From: a virus
Strand: one strand, 5' to 3'
IMG/VR virus record: IMGVR_UViG_3300021959_000022
Coordinates: 17,608-81,607 of that record
DNA: 64,000 bases
Part shown: positions 50,286-58,530 of the stretch, piece after piece
Layout: each line of letters begins with the position of its first letter
How positions within the stretch are numbered: the first letter of the stretch is position 1
The notes under the pieces: generated by a model
Told to the model about the DNA's origin: nothing
Database searches by the model: none
Seen by the model: the letters and a program-made list of their open reading frames with translations, nothing else
Program-made: the position numbers and the translations under genes

Positions 50286-51410
50286 TTACCAGAATTTTTG
50301 GATGAAATTGCTGATTTCTACCGAATCTTGATCATTTCCATACATTTGTGGCATCATGAATCGCTGTACATTCTTGAGGAAATTGTTGGTTCCCTTTTCC
50401 GGATGCACATAAAATATGCCTAATTCGTGATTGTGTTTGTCCTGGATCACATCCAAAACATCGCCACCGTACACAGATTTTTGTTGAATTTTTAATTCTG
50501 TATCGGAAGGAAAGATCATGTATTTTCTATACACACGATTTTGATTTTTGTGTGCGTACCACCCATCGAGATCAGACACCATGGGTTTTGTATGCTGGCT
50601 CACGATCGCCCCCGCGAATAATACAACGATTGTCTTACAACCATTATCACGGAGATTGTCGACAGCATCTTGGAATTGAGTGTGTGAATCAATCAAACAT
50701 ATGTTGTGCCATCCATGATGTTCCAGATTGATTTTGGTGAAGTTCCCCAAGTTGTGCTCCAGTGATTCCACAGAGGAACCAGATTCCATGTCCTTGCAAT
50801 CTATGATCACACCTATCTGATCTTCTGATTTCGCAGAGTGCAAAATATTAGGTCCGATCAACTTGGTCTTGATACGCAATCTTATGCTGGTCCTGTGACC
50901 AACACCCTTGAGGAACATGTGTTGGGTGTTAGGAGAGGATTTAAACATTATGAAATCGTTGGTCATGCACTTGGAATCTAATTGTTTTGTTTTAGATTTC
51001 AACATCAATGTCCTATTCTTGTGAGGCTGTTCTATGTACCACTGCAGGGTGACCACATCGCAGGCATCATTCGAGTTGCCGATGTCAGTGTGCCATCCAT
51101 TCGATCCGTCAGGACCGCAATGGTCCAAAACAACATTGTAGTTGAATCCTTGTTGATATGGCACTGACCAATAATCTAAAATTTTTTTATGGAAACCATG
51201 GTCGAACAGCACCGATAAATCTGTGTTTGATAGATCACCGACACACAAGGTCTTGGTAGTGATGTCTCCCTCTCTGTCATGCTCTGGCAAACTTTCCACG
51301 TCTATGTGATCAACCAATTGGTTGCATGTAGAAATGTCTTTGGCTGACAGGCAATTCCTTACGACTACATGTGGCCATGGATCATCGATTTTTGGTCCAA
51401 ATATTTCCAT
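50286..51410 (-). CDS. 2OG-Fe(II) oxygenase-like protein with C-terminal extension (374 aa)
   Basis: The start at 51410 (MEIFGPKIDDPWPHVVV) overlaps the upstream stop by one base; the frame is open further upstream but that part overlaps the previous gene. GSNGWHTDIGNSNDACDVVT contains H-x-D, TQHMFLKGVGHRTSIRLRIK supplies the distal His and Arg. The last 150 residues (from LIGPNILHSAKSEDQ) form another domain of unknown role. The substrate could be a protein or a nucleic acid. Confidence 0.6.
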   Translation of the reverse strand: MEIFGPKIDDPWPHVVVRNCLSAKDISTCNQLVDHIDVESLPEHDREGDITTKTLCVGDLSNTDLSVLFDHGFHKKILDYWSVPYQQGFNYNVVLDHCGPDGSNGWHTDIGNSNDACDVVTLQWYIEQPHKNRTLMLKSKTKQLDSKCMTNDFIMFKSSPNTQHMFLKGVGHRTSIRLRIKTKLIGPNILHSAKSEDQIGVIIDCKDMESGSSVESLEHNLGNFTKINLEHHGWHNICLIDSHTQFQDAVDNLRDNGCKTIVVLFAGAIVSQHTKPMVSDLDGWYAHKNQNRVYRKYMIFPSDTELKIQQKSVYGGDVLDVIQDKHNHELGIFYVHPEKGTNNFLKNVQRFMMPQMYGNDQDSVEISNFIQKFW

Positions 51411-51754
51411 CACATCTGAAAATTGTCTATGTCGCCATCCAGCATCTGCAGAACCACTGCGGGTTTTTCTGCGAACAGATATATGTATTTCTTGTTCTTG
51501 GGTAGGTAGTAGGGACTCGGACACATCCTATCCAGATTCAGCATCGCTTTCATAGTGATTATTTTGTTTAATCTAATCTTATAGGTCTTGAATTTGGCAT
51601 ACTTCAACAATTGAAAACCTTTGTAGGTTACTTGGAAATGTGCGTCATCCTTTACGAAAGATTTGAACATCATTTTTTTGACCGACTCGGCAGTCATGGA
51701 TATATCACACTGTCTGATGATCAGTTCTGCGAGTTTGGATTTAGTTAATTTCAT
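51410..51754 (-). CDS. Conserved hypothetical protein (114 aa)
   Basis: Basic protein starting MKLTKSKLAELIIRQCDISM. Contains HFQVTYKGFQLLKYAKFKTY and a later KKYIYLFAEKPAVVLQML. Small basic proteins of this kind are conserved in T4-like marine phages (from memory), with no function assigned. Overlaps the neighbours by 14 bases and 1 base. Confidence 0.6.
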   Translation of the reverse strand: MKLTKSKLAELIIRQCDISMTAESVKKMMFKSFVKDDAHFQVTYKGFQLLKYAKFKTYKIRLNKIITMKAMLNLDRMCPSPYYLPKNKKYIYLFAEKPAVVLQMLDGDIDNFQM

Positions 51755-52037
51755 CTTTAACCTTGTCTCCTGTAGTCAATGCGAAAACTTCGAATTCTTT
51801 GGTTTTAAACATTTCATTTAACTTATGGGCAAGATTATGTGCATGTCCTGGATTGGAAAAAGACACTTTTTTGTATTTTGGTCCAGGATAATTTGATATC
51901 AATGATGATGATTTTAAATTTATAGGTTTACCTTGGTAAAACACTGCCCATATGGCAGTTGCTTCCAAGATCTCCTCAGACTTATAGTTCTTTTTGTTAC
52001 TGTATTGCAGTAAAACTTTGGGTTTGGGTCTACTCAT
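51741..52037 (-). CDS. Conserved hypothetical protein (98 aa)
   Basis: The start at 52037 (MSRPKPKVLLQYSNKK) is chosen because a late-like motif lies just upstream and the earlier TTG codon has nothing to support it. The central ATAIWAVFYQGKPINLKSSS and FSNPGHAHNLAHKLNEMF look like a small folded domain of unknown function. Overlaps the next gene. Confidence 0.6.
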   Translation of the reverse strand: MSRPKPKVLLQYSNKKNYKSEEILEATAIWAVFYQGKPINLKSSSLISNYPGPKYKKVSFSNPGHAHNLAHKLNEMFKTKEFEVFALTTGDKVKDEIN

Positions 52038-52047
52038 ATTATATGAG

Positions 52048-52055
52048 TATTTATC
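52048..52055 (-). promoter_or_regulatory. T4-late-like promoter GATAAATA
   Basis: GATAAATA on the minus strand, 10 bases before the ATG at 52037; 7 of 8 bases match the T4 late consensus. It would start a late transcript over the 98-, 114- and 374-residue genes. Confidence 0.45.
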
Positions 52056-52073
52056 TTGATTTAAGACCAAATA

Positions 52074-52685
52074 TTAGGACGTTTTGGGTCTATGGGTTAT
52101 TTCCCAAACATAATCTCCCATTGTTGTGTAATTAGATGAGCGCCATTTTTGTAACCATCTATATGCTTTAGTTGATTCAAATTGAGCGTCTTTAGTATGG
52201 GGTATAAATGGCGCATACCCTATTATTATTTTTCCATTAGATTTTAAAAATTCTAATAAGTTCTTTACCAAGTAAAGAGTTTCGTCATACTGCATTTCCT
52301 CTAATTGGAATAAATCGAAAGCCTGCCATAGTATTAAATTAAATTTAGTGTTGTTAGTTTCTTGTTGTAATTTGTCAAACATACTTTTATTGATTTTTCT
52401 ATTTTTATCATTCAAGGGAATCAAATAATGAAAATGTAATCTTGGGTGATTAAAATAACTAAGAATTTCATCATATCTTATAGAAAATTCTGTTGGTGAA
52501 TAATTTTTATCATCACAGGACACAACTTTATGACCATAATCTTTGAGTATTTTGCTAAGGCATCCTATACCGCATCCTAATTCAAGTATATATTTTTTAT
52601 CCCCTACGTGCAGATTTAAGTCATGAATCGTATCATTTGCCCAAGACAATTTTTCATTGATTAAGTTTATGATATATTGCACCAA
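52074..52685 (-). CDS. SAM-dependent methyltransferase (203 aa)
   Basis: Class I methyltransferase: YILELGCGIGCLSKILKDYG (SAM-binding motif I), VVSCDDKNYSPTEF (motif II acidic), FNLILWQAFDLFQLEEMQ and LLEFLKSNGKIIIGY. The start is a TTG at 52685, or a GTG next to it, right after the glutaredoxin stop codon; there is no good Shine-Dalgarno sequence, so the level is probably low. Codon use looks AT-richer than the neighbours, which may point to recent gain. Substrate unknown. Confidence 0.7.
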   Translation of the reverse strand: MVQYIINLINEKLSWANDTIHDLNLHVGDKKYILELGCGIGCLSKILKDYGHKVVSCDDKNYSPTEFSIRYDEILSYFNHPRLHFHYLIPLNDKNRKINKSMFDKLQQETNNTKFNLILWQAFDLFQLEEMQYDETLYLVKNLLEFLKSNGKIIIGYAPFIPHTKDAQFESTKAYRWLQKWRSSNYTTMGDYVWEITHRPKTS

Positions 52686-52907
52686 TTATTTAAGAAAATA
52701 ATTTTTTAAGTCTTCGTATGTGCCTATGTATGCATCTTCTAAGAAGATTTGCGGAACTGTTTTGGCATTTGGCACCGCTTCTAATAATTGCTCACGAGTC
52801 CAGCCTTGGCCGATGTTTCTTTCTTCGAATTGGATACCTTTTTGCTTTAATAAGTTCTTGGCCATGTCACAGTACCAACAACCGGGTTTAGTCCATACTA
52901 TGTTCAT
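52686..52907 (-). CDS. grx: Glutaredoxin (73 aa)
   Basis: Short thioredoxin-fold protein with active site CWYC (KPGCWYCDMAKNLLKQKG), the cis-Pro loop AKTVPQIFLED and the GSH-binding IGTYEDLKNYF. Length 73 is typical. T4-like phages carry such proteins to keep ribonucleotide reductase or other enzymes reduced; here it may also serve the Fe-S enzymes. The start overlaps the upstream stop (TAATG). Confidence 0.9.
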   Translation of the reverse strand: MNIVWTKPGCWYCDMAKNLLKQKGIQFEERNIGQGWTREQLLEAVPNAKTVPQIFLEDAYIGTYEDLKNYFLK

Positions 52908-53131
52908 TAAAAATCACCTCCGTCCATACTTATGTCAGTCGTTGGTGTTGAAGAAGATGATCTATTGGCTTGTAGTTCTGCCAACAGTAACAACAAAGAA
53001 GTAAGTCCGTTCCTTACTCTTTTTGCGTGTTCTATGTCTATGGTGAGATTTTTCTGTCTCGAATTGTCCGCTTTGTTAATTGTGTCTATAAAGTTCTTGA
53101 TGTGCAGTGTGTCGTTAATCTTTGTTGACAT
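52907..53131 (-). CDS. Conserved hypothetical protein (74 aa)
   Basis: Short helical protein, KNFIDTINKADNSRQKNLTI and HAKRVRNGLTSLLLLLAELQ, then a Ser/Thr-rich tail. Similar small proteins appear next to replication genes in cyanophages (from memory). Overlaps its upstream neighbour by 17 bases and is coupled to the glutaredoxin gene. Confidence 0.6.
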   Translation of the reverse strand: MSTKINDTLHIKNFIDTINKADNSRQKNLTIDIEHAKRVRNGLTSLLLLLAELQANRSSSSTPTTDISMDGGDF

Positions 53132-53606
53132 TTGAAAAAGCCTGTCTCTGTTCCATCACTGATTTGAATGGACCTTTGAATTCATTGTTTGCTATGGTCA
53201 CCATCTTAGGACAAAATCCCTTGACCCAGCCTTTTGGAAAGTGAACCAAATAATAACCCGCCGCATACATGTTGGAAGAATTTTCTGATTTAGAATACAA
53301 AGGAATCTTGTGTTTGACATCTAACACTGCATTGTAAGGCACATGTTTGGTCGGATATCCATACACTTCTTTCTTTATTTCCTTCACAGGTTTCACAATA
53401 TCTTGCTTGTCGAATATATGAAATTGTTGATTGACTTCGTCCTTAGAAAGTTGAGCTATGGTAGAGTCTGTACCTGTCACAACAAAGTTATTTTCGTCGT
53501 GCCTCTGGATAGTTCCTATTCTAACTCCATTATTTTCGATAATCCAAAATCGATCAGGCAACAACTGCTTGGTCTTGACGGATTCTTGCGTTGAAAGGTT
53601 CTGCAT
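53115..53606 (-). CDS. Conserved hypothetical protein (163 aa)
   Basis: Met at 53606 (MQNLSTQESVKTKQLLPD) or 53618 may be the start; both lie within the end of the RNase H gene. It contains DRFWIIENNGVRIGTIQRHD, AGYYLVHFPKGWVKGFCPKM and a C-terminal helix. I recall a family with similar features beside the RNase H gene in marine T4-like phages, perhaps linked to replication. The function is unknown. Confidence 0.6.
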   Translation of the reverse strand: MQNLSTQESVKTKQLLPDRFWIIENNGVRIGTIQRHDENNFVVTGTDSTIAQLSKDEVNQQFHIFDKQDIVKPVKEIKKEVYGYPTKHVPYNAVLDVKHKIPLYSKSENSSNMYAAGYYLVHFPKGWVKGFCPKMVTIANNEFKGPFKSVMEQRQAFSNVNKD

Positions 53607-54564
53607 AAAATTTAACATTGTCTCTTATCCTAACTAAATCGTGCTTGGCACAAAATTTTAACAGATGCACACCAACATTTCCCACAGACTTTGGTTCATC
53701 TGTTGCAGTTGCTATTGTTTCTGCTATCTTTATTTTAATGTCATCTGGCTGTTTGGTCAAGTCGATTAATTGTTCGTTTACGGCAAATTCTTCCTTGACT
53801 ATTCTTTCCTTGCCGTTGTGATCAACCCATCTGCTCAACATGAGGTTGTTCCATACGAATCCTTGACTTTTCCTGTCTTCAAACGCTTCCTTGAGTTTGT
53901 TGGTACGCACTTTAGGAAATGCGGAAAATACATTGTCCGATGAATCGCCACGCATACATTTTTCAAACAACAACCATTCTGGATCCGGAGCAGGTTTAGG
54001 ATCTTTGGTTTTTTTGTCGATTATCGGGTTGTCTTTATCGTCGAAGAAACCATTAGTGTTGGCAAATATATCTGTGATGCCATTGTACTGAGATATGTTT
54101 GCACTCAATAATTGGTAGAAATCAGTGTCTGATGATATTATCACATGTTTGTCATCAGGATGAGATTGTGTCCATCCTGCAATCAAATCGTCTGCTTCGA
54201 GTTCAGGGTGCTGGAGCACAGTGCAGTTTGACTTATCCGTCACAAAAGATTTGAATTCATCAAAAGTCTGCCAAAACAGTTCATCTGCTTCTTGTTCCGA
54301 CGGAGTCATCGCATCTCGAGTTGCTTTCCTGTTCTGCTTGTAGGCAGGGTAAAATTCTTTTCGCCATGATCTACCCTCGAAACAAAATACAACATGATCC
54401 GCCTTAAATCTCTCCCAACATTTTTTGACAGAGTTCATCATGATGTGTAAGGCCAATCCTAACTTGGTTTCTACGTCATCACCTCTTACAACATGTCTTG
54501 CTCTGAAGAATGTGTTGGCTGAATCTATGATCAGGTATGTTTTATGAGATTTCTGTTCTGCCAT
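53554..54564 (-). CDS. rnh: RNase H / 5'-3' exonuclease (T4 Rnh-like, 336 aa)
   Basis: FEN-1/T4 RNase H family: TYLIIDSANTFFRARHVV at the start, HVVFCFEGRSWRKEFYPAYK, ELEADDLIAGWTQSHPDD and VIISSDTDFYQLLS carry the metal-binding acidic residues, and KCMRGDSSDNVFSAFP is the conserved DNA-binding region. Length fits (T4 Rnh is 305). It removes RNA primers at the lagging strand, consistent with DNA polymerase and clamp genes further upstream. It overlaps the 114-residue gene by 23 bases. Confidence 0.85.
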   Translation of the reverse strand: MAEQKSHKTYLIIDSANTFFRARHVVRGDDVETKLGLALHIMMNSVKKCWERFKADHVVFCFEGRSWRKEFYPAYKQNRKATRDAMTPSEQEADELFWQTFDEFKSFVTDKSNCTVLQHPELEADDLIAGWTQSHPDDKHVIISSDTDFYQLLSANISQYNGITDIFANTNGFFDDKDNPIIDKKTKDPKPAPDPEWLLFEKCMRGDSSDNVFSAFPKVRTNKLKEAFEDRKSQGFVWNNLMLSRWVDHNGKERIVKEEFAVNEQLIDLTKQPDDIKIKIAETIATATDEPKSVGNVGVHLLKFCAKHDLVRIRDNVKFYAEPFNARIRQDQAVVA

Positions 54565-54886
54565 CTTCTAATTTTTCTTCCTTGACTAATTGATTGTCTG
54601 GTTGGATAGCAGAGCCTTCATCGGCAATAGTATTGCACAGCACACTGAACCAATGATCCACTATTTCTTCATCTGTGTTTCCGGAAAATCCATGTTTCTT
54701 TAAGTTCGTCACAAAGTGTTGATTCCAATCTAATTCAAAATATCCGTATTTTGGATTATTCTTATCTACATTTGTTTCCAAAACTTTAACATATGGTTCG
54801 CCACGTGCGGTCGCTAAATCTTTTTCAGATTTTTGTTCTTTGTTTACAGTCTTCTTTGTAAAAATATTTTTTAACTTATCCAACAT
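54542..54886 (-). CDS. Conserved hypothetical protein (114 aa)
   Basis: Contains EPYVKVLETNVDKNNPKYGY, FELDWNQHFVTNLKKHGFSG and DEEIVDHWFSVLCNTIA. Seen near the RNase H gene in cyanophages from memory; no function assigned. The N-terminus is Lys-rich (MLDKLKNIFTKKTVNKEQ). Overlaps a small membrane protein gene upstream by 16 bases. Confidence 0.65.
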   Translation of the reverse strand: MLDKLKNIFTKKTVNKEQKSEKDLATARGEPYVKVLETNVDKNNPKYGYFELDWNQHFVTNLKKHGFSGNTDEEIVDHWFSVLCNTIADEGSAIQPDNQLVKEEKLEDGRTEIS

Positions 54887-55005
54887 AATACTAATATTAT
54901 AAGTGATATACCAAGTATTGTCAATGCACTTATTTTCCTACATTTTTCAACAGAGTTAGACATATATTGGTACGTCATATCGTCGGAAGGCAAAGGTTTA
55001 ACCAT
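54871..55005 (-). CDS. Small membrane protein (44 aa)
   Basis: A 44-residue reading frame with one C-terminal membrane segment (ALTILGISLIILVLCWI). GGAG lies 7 bases before the ATG at 55005, which supports translation. It overlaps the following gene by 16 bases and the preceding small frame by 8. Topology: hydrophilic N-terminus of 27 residues, then the segment. Function unknown. Confidence 0.5.
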   Translation of the reverse strand: MVKPLPSDDMTYQYMSNSVEKCRKISALTILGISLIILVLCWIS

Positions 55006-55108
55006 TGGCCAACTCCATTATAATCATACTCAAAATCAGCATCATGATGGCCCATACATACGGCTCATACAAGAAGTCTTTGAGCATTTTAAACAACAAC
55101 TTCATCAT
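54998..55108 (-). CDS. Small membrane protein (36 aa)
   Basis: A 36-residue frame starting at 55108 or 55105 (MMKLLFKMLKDF) with a hydrophobic stretch VWAIMMLILSMIIMEL. Its start overlaps the stop of the 107-residue membrane protein, so it can be translated by coupling. Longer upstream parts of this frame are antisense-like shadow. No Shine-Dalgarno sequence is seen. Confidence 0.4.
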   Translation of the reverse strand: MMKLLFKMLKDFLYEPYVWAIMMLILSMIIMELANG

Positions 55109-55428
55109 TGGATAGAACCGAAGTAATAGTTCATCAATCCTCCCATTAACAGTGTCACCAAGACTGCATTCAGAAAGAGCAGTGCTCGATCGTGCCAAAG
55201 ATATCCAACCCACGCCCAACCGGCGGTTCCGAACAATCCGAACCACATGTCGATGTGCGGTATGGTACCAACACTTCTGGCCGCTGTTGCGATCAATATA
55301 AGAAGCACCGAACCCCATTTGACATACCAAGATAGATCTCCCCTTGGGGTTACTTTCTTGTACACTCTGGATGAGTTGAGTGCTTTGATTTTATCGTCTA
55401 ATTTTTCTTTGATTGGTTCTATGGTCAT
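55105..55428 (-). CDS. Membrane protein with about three segments (107 aa)
   Basis: Hydrophilic N-terminus (about 1-33), then segments WGSVLLILIATAARSVG, WFGLFGTAGWAWVGYLW and FLNAVLVTLLMGGLM. Conserved-looking in T4-like marine phages by general appearance; function not known. It follows queE with a one-base-type overlap (TAATG) and precedes two more single-span frames. The trio could act on the cell envelope (holin-like), but nothing specific shows this. Confidence 0.6.
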   Translation of the reverse strand: MTIEPIKEKLDDKIKALNSSRVYKKVTPRGDLSWYVKWGSVLLILIATAARSVGTIPHIDMWFGLFGTAGWAWVGYLWHDRALLFLNAVLVTLLMGGLMNYYFGSIQ

Positions 55429-56324
55429 TATGTGCCTATCAAGTTGCCAAATAAATGTACATGCACACGGGCCGCAACATTATAACCTCGTTGAAATGCA
55501 CGTCTTGCCACGTCGCCTGCTGTGGCTGATTGTTCTTCTTCTCTCGCACCAACGGGCATCACCCACACAGGATAATCGATGCCTTGTGCTTTAAAGTTTG
55601 CTAAAACGTCTTCCATTTCGTGCCATTGGGCGTCATCATTACCTAACACGAATTTCAATTGTCCTCTGTTAGATAATGCAAAGTAGTCTTTGACTATCTC
55701 GGGATGGATGGCTTTGTCGGATTTTTCACCTGCCACTGTCCAAAGTTTGGGAGAAACAGAAAAGAAAATTTCTGTGGGTTTTTCTGCCACAAACCATTTA
55801 AATGAATCTTTCAATTTTTGTGTGCCATTGGTTTCGAATGTGATCGATGCGGGAAGATTACCCCTTGCTTCTAATTCCTTGTACACACCCACGAACGCAT
55901 CTTGTGACTGTGGCATCAGTGGTTCACCACCTGTGATGCACAGATGTTGATGTTGTCCTGAAACTGGATGAACAAACAAACCATCTGGATTAGAATCATT
56001 TCGCATCACATCCATGACTTTGTCTGCCAATTCTTTGGGAGTCGCTTGGCCCATTAGGTGTTTGTATTTCTTGGCCCATGTGTATGATGAATCACAACCT
56101 TTATCCCACACAGGTAAATCTTCTACTCTTTTTACTTGACTGACATCAAATGTTTCGTATGGAAGTTCCCAAGAGTCTGGATCTGTTGGTTTAAGTTGTC
56201 CGAACCCATTACACTGTAAGTTGCACAAGAAGAATCGTATCCAAGCAGTGGGCACACCCGTGTAGTGTCCCTCACCTTGTATCGAATAAAATATTTCCGA
56301 ATAATAGTATTTCTTGTCTTCCAT
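55428..56324 (-). CDS. queE: 7-carboxy-7-deazaguanine synthase QueE (298 aa)
   Basis: Radical SAM enzyme of the 7-deazaguanine pathway: FYSIQGEGHYTGVPTAWIRF at the N-terminus, cluster cysteines C34 and C38 in FLCNLQCNGFGQ, and a third Cys in KGCDSSYTW (C77), with CITGGEPLM further on. In typical QueE the third Cys is 3 residues after the second; here 38 residues are inserted. The enzyme turns 6-carboxytetrahydropterin into CDG. The promoter and start codon almost touch, so the transcript may be leaderless. Confidence 0.85.
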   Translation of the reverse strand: MEDKKYYYSEIFYSIQGEGHYTGVPTAWIRFFLCNLQCNGFGQLKPTDPDSWELPYETFDVSQVKRVEDLPVWDKGCDSSYTWAKKYKHLMGQATPKELADKVMDVMRNDSNPDGLFVHPVSGQHQHLCITGGEPLMPQSQDAFVGVYKELEARGNLPASITFETNGTQKLKDSFKWFVAEKPTEIFFSVSPKLWTVAGEKSDKAIHPEIVKDYFALSNRGQLKFVLGNDDAQWHEMEDVLANFKAQGIDYPVWVMPVGAREEEQSATAGDVARRAFQRGYNVAARVHVHLFGNLIGT

Positions 56325-56330
56325 TGTTTT

Positions 56331-56358
56331 ATTATAACATATATTTAGAAAATGTCTA
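56331..56358 (-). promoter_or_regulatory. Sigma70-like promoter TAGACA-N16-TATAAT
   Basis: On the minus strand TAGACA (56353-56358), a 16-base spacer and a perfect TATAAT (56331-56336). The ATG of queE starts 6 bases further. The -35 box overlaps the end of the phosphoribosyltransferase gene. No Shine-Dalgarno sequence lies before queE. Confidence 0.55.
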
Positions 56359-56814
56359 TACTTCCCACGGATAAACTATCCAACGGGGATCTTTTTCTTT
56401 ATTGATTTTTTCCGCCCAATAATTCACAGTAAAATGTGAGGGTTCGTTGTCGATCAATACGGCGTATTCTACATAATGGGCGCCACGATGCAACATGATA
56501 GACTGCATCCTTTTGAATGTTTCACCTGTGTCATTGATATCATCCACAACCAGAAAGTTGTACTGATCTATGTAAGTGTCGCCAGAGCCGTGACCAACAG
56601 GAAAATCAGGAATCATTTCCTGTGCATGGTCTCTGGTAGATAGTTTGACAGGAATCATTGGTATGTCGAGTTTGTGTGAAATTATGGTTGCTGGTATGCA
56701 CCCACCACGTGATATGCCTATGACGTGAGTGAACAGTTTGGGTTCAACTAAATCAGCCAGGAACAGCGACATGGTTTCAATCTGTTTCCAAGTATAGTAT
56801 TTTTTATCTGCCAT
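56356..56814 (-). CDS. Purine phosphoribosyltransferase (Gpt-like, 152 aa)
   Basis: Type I phosphoribosyltransferase: [20 protein letters not shown] as the pyrophosphate loop region and [18 protein letters not shown] as the PRPP-binding motif (DDxxDTG). Size and motif order match the xanthine/hypoxanthine-guanine enzyme Gpt (152 residues in E. coli). It would make GMP or IMP from the free base and PRPP. Overlaps guaC by 11 bases, so the two are coexpressed. The base specificity is an inference. Confidence 0.75.
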   Translation of the reverse strand: MADKKYYTWKQIETMSLFLADLVEPKLFTHVIGISRGGCIPATIISHKLDIPMIPVKLSTRDHAQEMIPDFPVGHGSGDTYIDQYNFLVVDDINDTGETFKRMQSIMLHRGAHYVEYAVLIDNEPSHFTVNYWAEKINKEKDPRWIVYPWEV

Positions 56815-57847
56815 TACCGAACACCGTGTTTACTTGATTGTGCACCTGTACGAATGTGGTACACTTGGGAATATCTTTTAATCTTTTGGCACCTATGTAT
56901 GTGCAAGTGGACCTTAAACCACCCAAATAGTCCGTGATAACGGTCTCTACAGCACCCTTGTGGGGTATCGACACTACTTTGCCTTCAGAACCACGATATG
57001 AGTGTCTGCCACCATGTGTTTCCATGGCCTTGTCTGAACTCATGCCATAAAAAGTGACTCGACCATCTTGAACGGTTGCTTCGGACTCGTCTGTGCCCGC
57101 CAACATGCCACCCAACATCACAAAGTCAGCACCACCACCGAATGCCTTGGCAATATCACCTGGCACTGTGCAACCACCATCTGCTATGATGTGTCCGCCA
57201 ACTCCATGAGCTGCATCAGCACATTCGATCAAACCCGACAGTTGGGGCATGCCCACTCCTGTCATCAATCTTGTGGTGCACACAGATCCAGGACCAATGC
57301 CACATTTGACAACATCACAGCCATCGATGATGAGTTCTTCGACCATCTCTGCTGTGATCACATTACCGGCCACAATGATTTTGTCTGGATATTCGTCTCT
57401 GACTCGTTTGACAAAGTCCACAAAGTTCTGTTGATAGCCATTGGCAACATCGATGCAGATCCAACGAATGTCTGGATATGCTGATAAAACTTTTTTCATG
57501 GTGTCATAGTCTGGTGCTTCCTGATTGTATTGATAGGCAGAACCGGTACAGATCATTACATTCTTTAATTTTAGTCCTGTCTTGACTGCCTGATGCCAGT
57601 CATCAACTGTGTAGTGTTTCCTGATTGCTGTGAGTAAATTGTGTTTTTGCAGTGCCTTGGCCATTGTGAATGTGCCAACGCCATCCATGTTGGCCGCAAT
57701 GATGGGAACACCCTGCCACTTTTGTGTGGAGTGTTTGAATTCAAAATCCCTTTCTAATTCAACATTTTTGCGTGATGTGAGTTGTGAACGTTTGGGTCTG
57801 AATAGGACATCTTTGAAATCTAATTTGATATCTGATTCTATTCTCAT
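56804..57847 (-). CDS. guaC: GMP reductase (347 aa)
   Basis: IMPDH/GMP reductase family: [19 protein letters not shown], the catalytic Cys near residue 190 in [18 protein letters not shown], and [20 protein letters not shown]. Length 347 equals E. coli GuaC and there is no CBS domain, so GMP reductase is preferred to IMP dehydrogenase. The reaction converts GMP to IMP with NADPH. Coupled by ATGA to folE upstream and overlapping the phosphoribosyltransferase gene. Confidence 0.85.
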   Translation of the reverse strand: MRIESDIKLDFKDVLFRPKRSQLTSRKNVELERDFEFKHSTQKWQGVPIIAANMDGVGTFTMAKALQKHNLLTAIRKHYTVDDWHQAVKTGLKLKNVMICTGSAYQYNQEAPDYDTMKKVLSAYPDIRWICIDVANGYQQNFVDFVKRVRDEYPDKIIVAGNVITAEMVEELIIDGCDVVKCGIGPGSVCTTRLMTGVGMPQLSGLIECADAAHGVGGHIIADGGCTVPGDIAKAFGGGADFVMLGGMLAGTDESEATVQDGRVTFYGMSSDKAMETHGGRHSYRGSEGKVVSIPHKGAVETVITDYLGGLRSTCTYIGAKRLKDIPKCTTFVQVHNQVNTVFGNGR

Positions 57848-58530
57848 CTTGGTGCAAACTCTTGCTGTAATTTGATGTTGTCCATAAATTCTTTTTTAGT
57901 AGCCGAGTCATTATTGAAAGCACCTTTGAGCACAGTGGTTTGTGTAAGACTCGAATGAGCCATTATGCCTCTGTTCTCACAACAACCATGAGTTGCTTGG
58001 ATGTACACACCGACGTTTTTAGAACCAGTTGCCTTCATTATTTCTCTGGCTATGTCGTTGCATAATTCTTCTTGCAGTGTGCCACGTCTTGCACACCATT
58101 GAGCGATTCTTGTGTACTTGCTCAAACCAATTAGAGTGTCTGCGGCAATTATTCCAATGTATGCAACACCACTTACGGGCTGATGATGATGTGAACACAC
58201 GGATCTCAGTTCAGATCTGACAACCAACATTCCGTCATAACCGTCATCGACATGGTTAGGAAACGCAGTTGCATTTGGCATAGGAAAGTATCTGCCTTGC
58301 ATGAGTTCATTCACATACATCTTGGCCAATCTTCTGCCTGTGTCCTGGGAATTTGGATCTGTTTCACGATCGATGATGAGTGAATCTAAAACAGATTCAA
58401 ACTTGCCTGTTAGTTCATCGATCAATTGTTGATGTTCACCTTCGCGGATGTGTTGTGAAATGTTATCACCTGCCCAAAATCTGTCGCCGGATGATTCTAT
58501 TCTTTGCTTGATTGTGTCTGATATGCTCAT
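57844..58530 (-). CDS. folE: GTP cyclohydrolase I FolE (228 aa)
   Basis: Zinc ligands C112 and H115 in [18 protein letters not shown], then [15 protein letters not shown] and the second zinc Cys in [11 protein letters not shown]. This is the first step of 7-deazaguanine synthesis from GTP, giving dihydroneopterin triphosphate; it also could feed folate. In this operon, with QueE, a QueD-like and a DpdA-like gene, the deazaguanine role is the better fit. Overlaps both neighbours by ATGA. Confidence 0.9.
   Translation of the reverse strand: MSISDTIKQRIESSGDRFWAGDNISQHIREGEHQQLIDELTGKFESVLDSLIIDRETDPNSQDTGRRLAKMYVNELMQGRYFPMPNATAFPNHVDDGYDGMLVVRSELRSVCSHHHQPVSGVAYIGIIAADTLIGLSKYTRIAQWCARRGTLQEELCNDIAREIMKATGSKNVGVYIQATHGCCENRGIMAHSSLTQTTVLKGAFNNDSATKKEFMDNIKLQQEFAPR

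Noticed and set aside
52031-52046. A TATAAT directly before the ATG at 52037 as a sigma70 -10 box.
   Set aside because: It touches the start codon, so transcription would begin inside the gene; the late-like motif upstream fits better.
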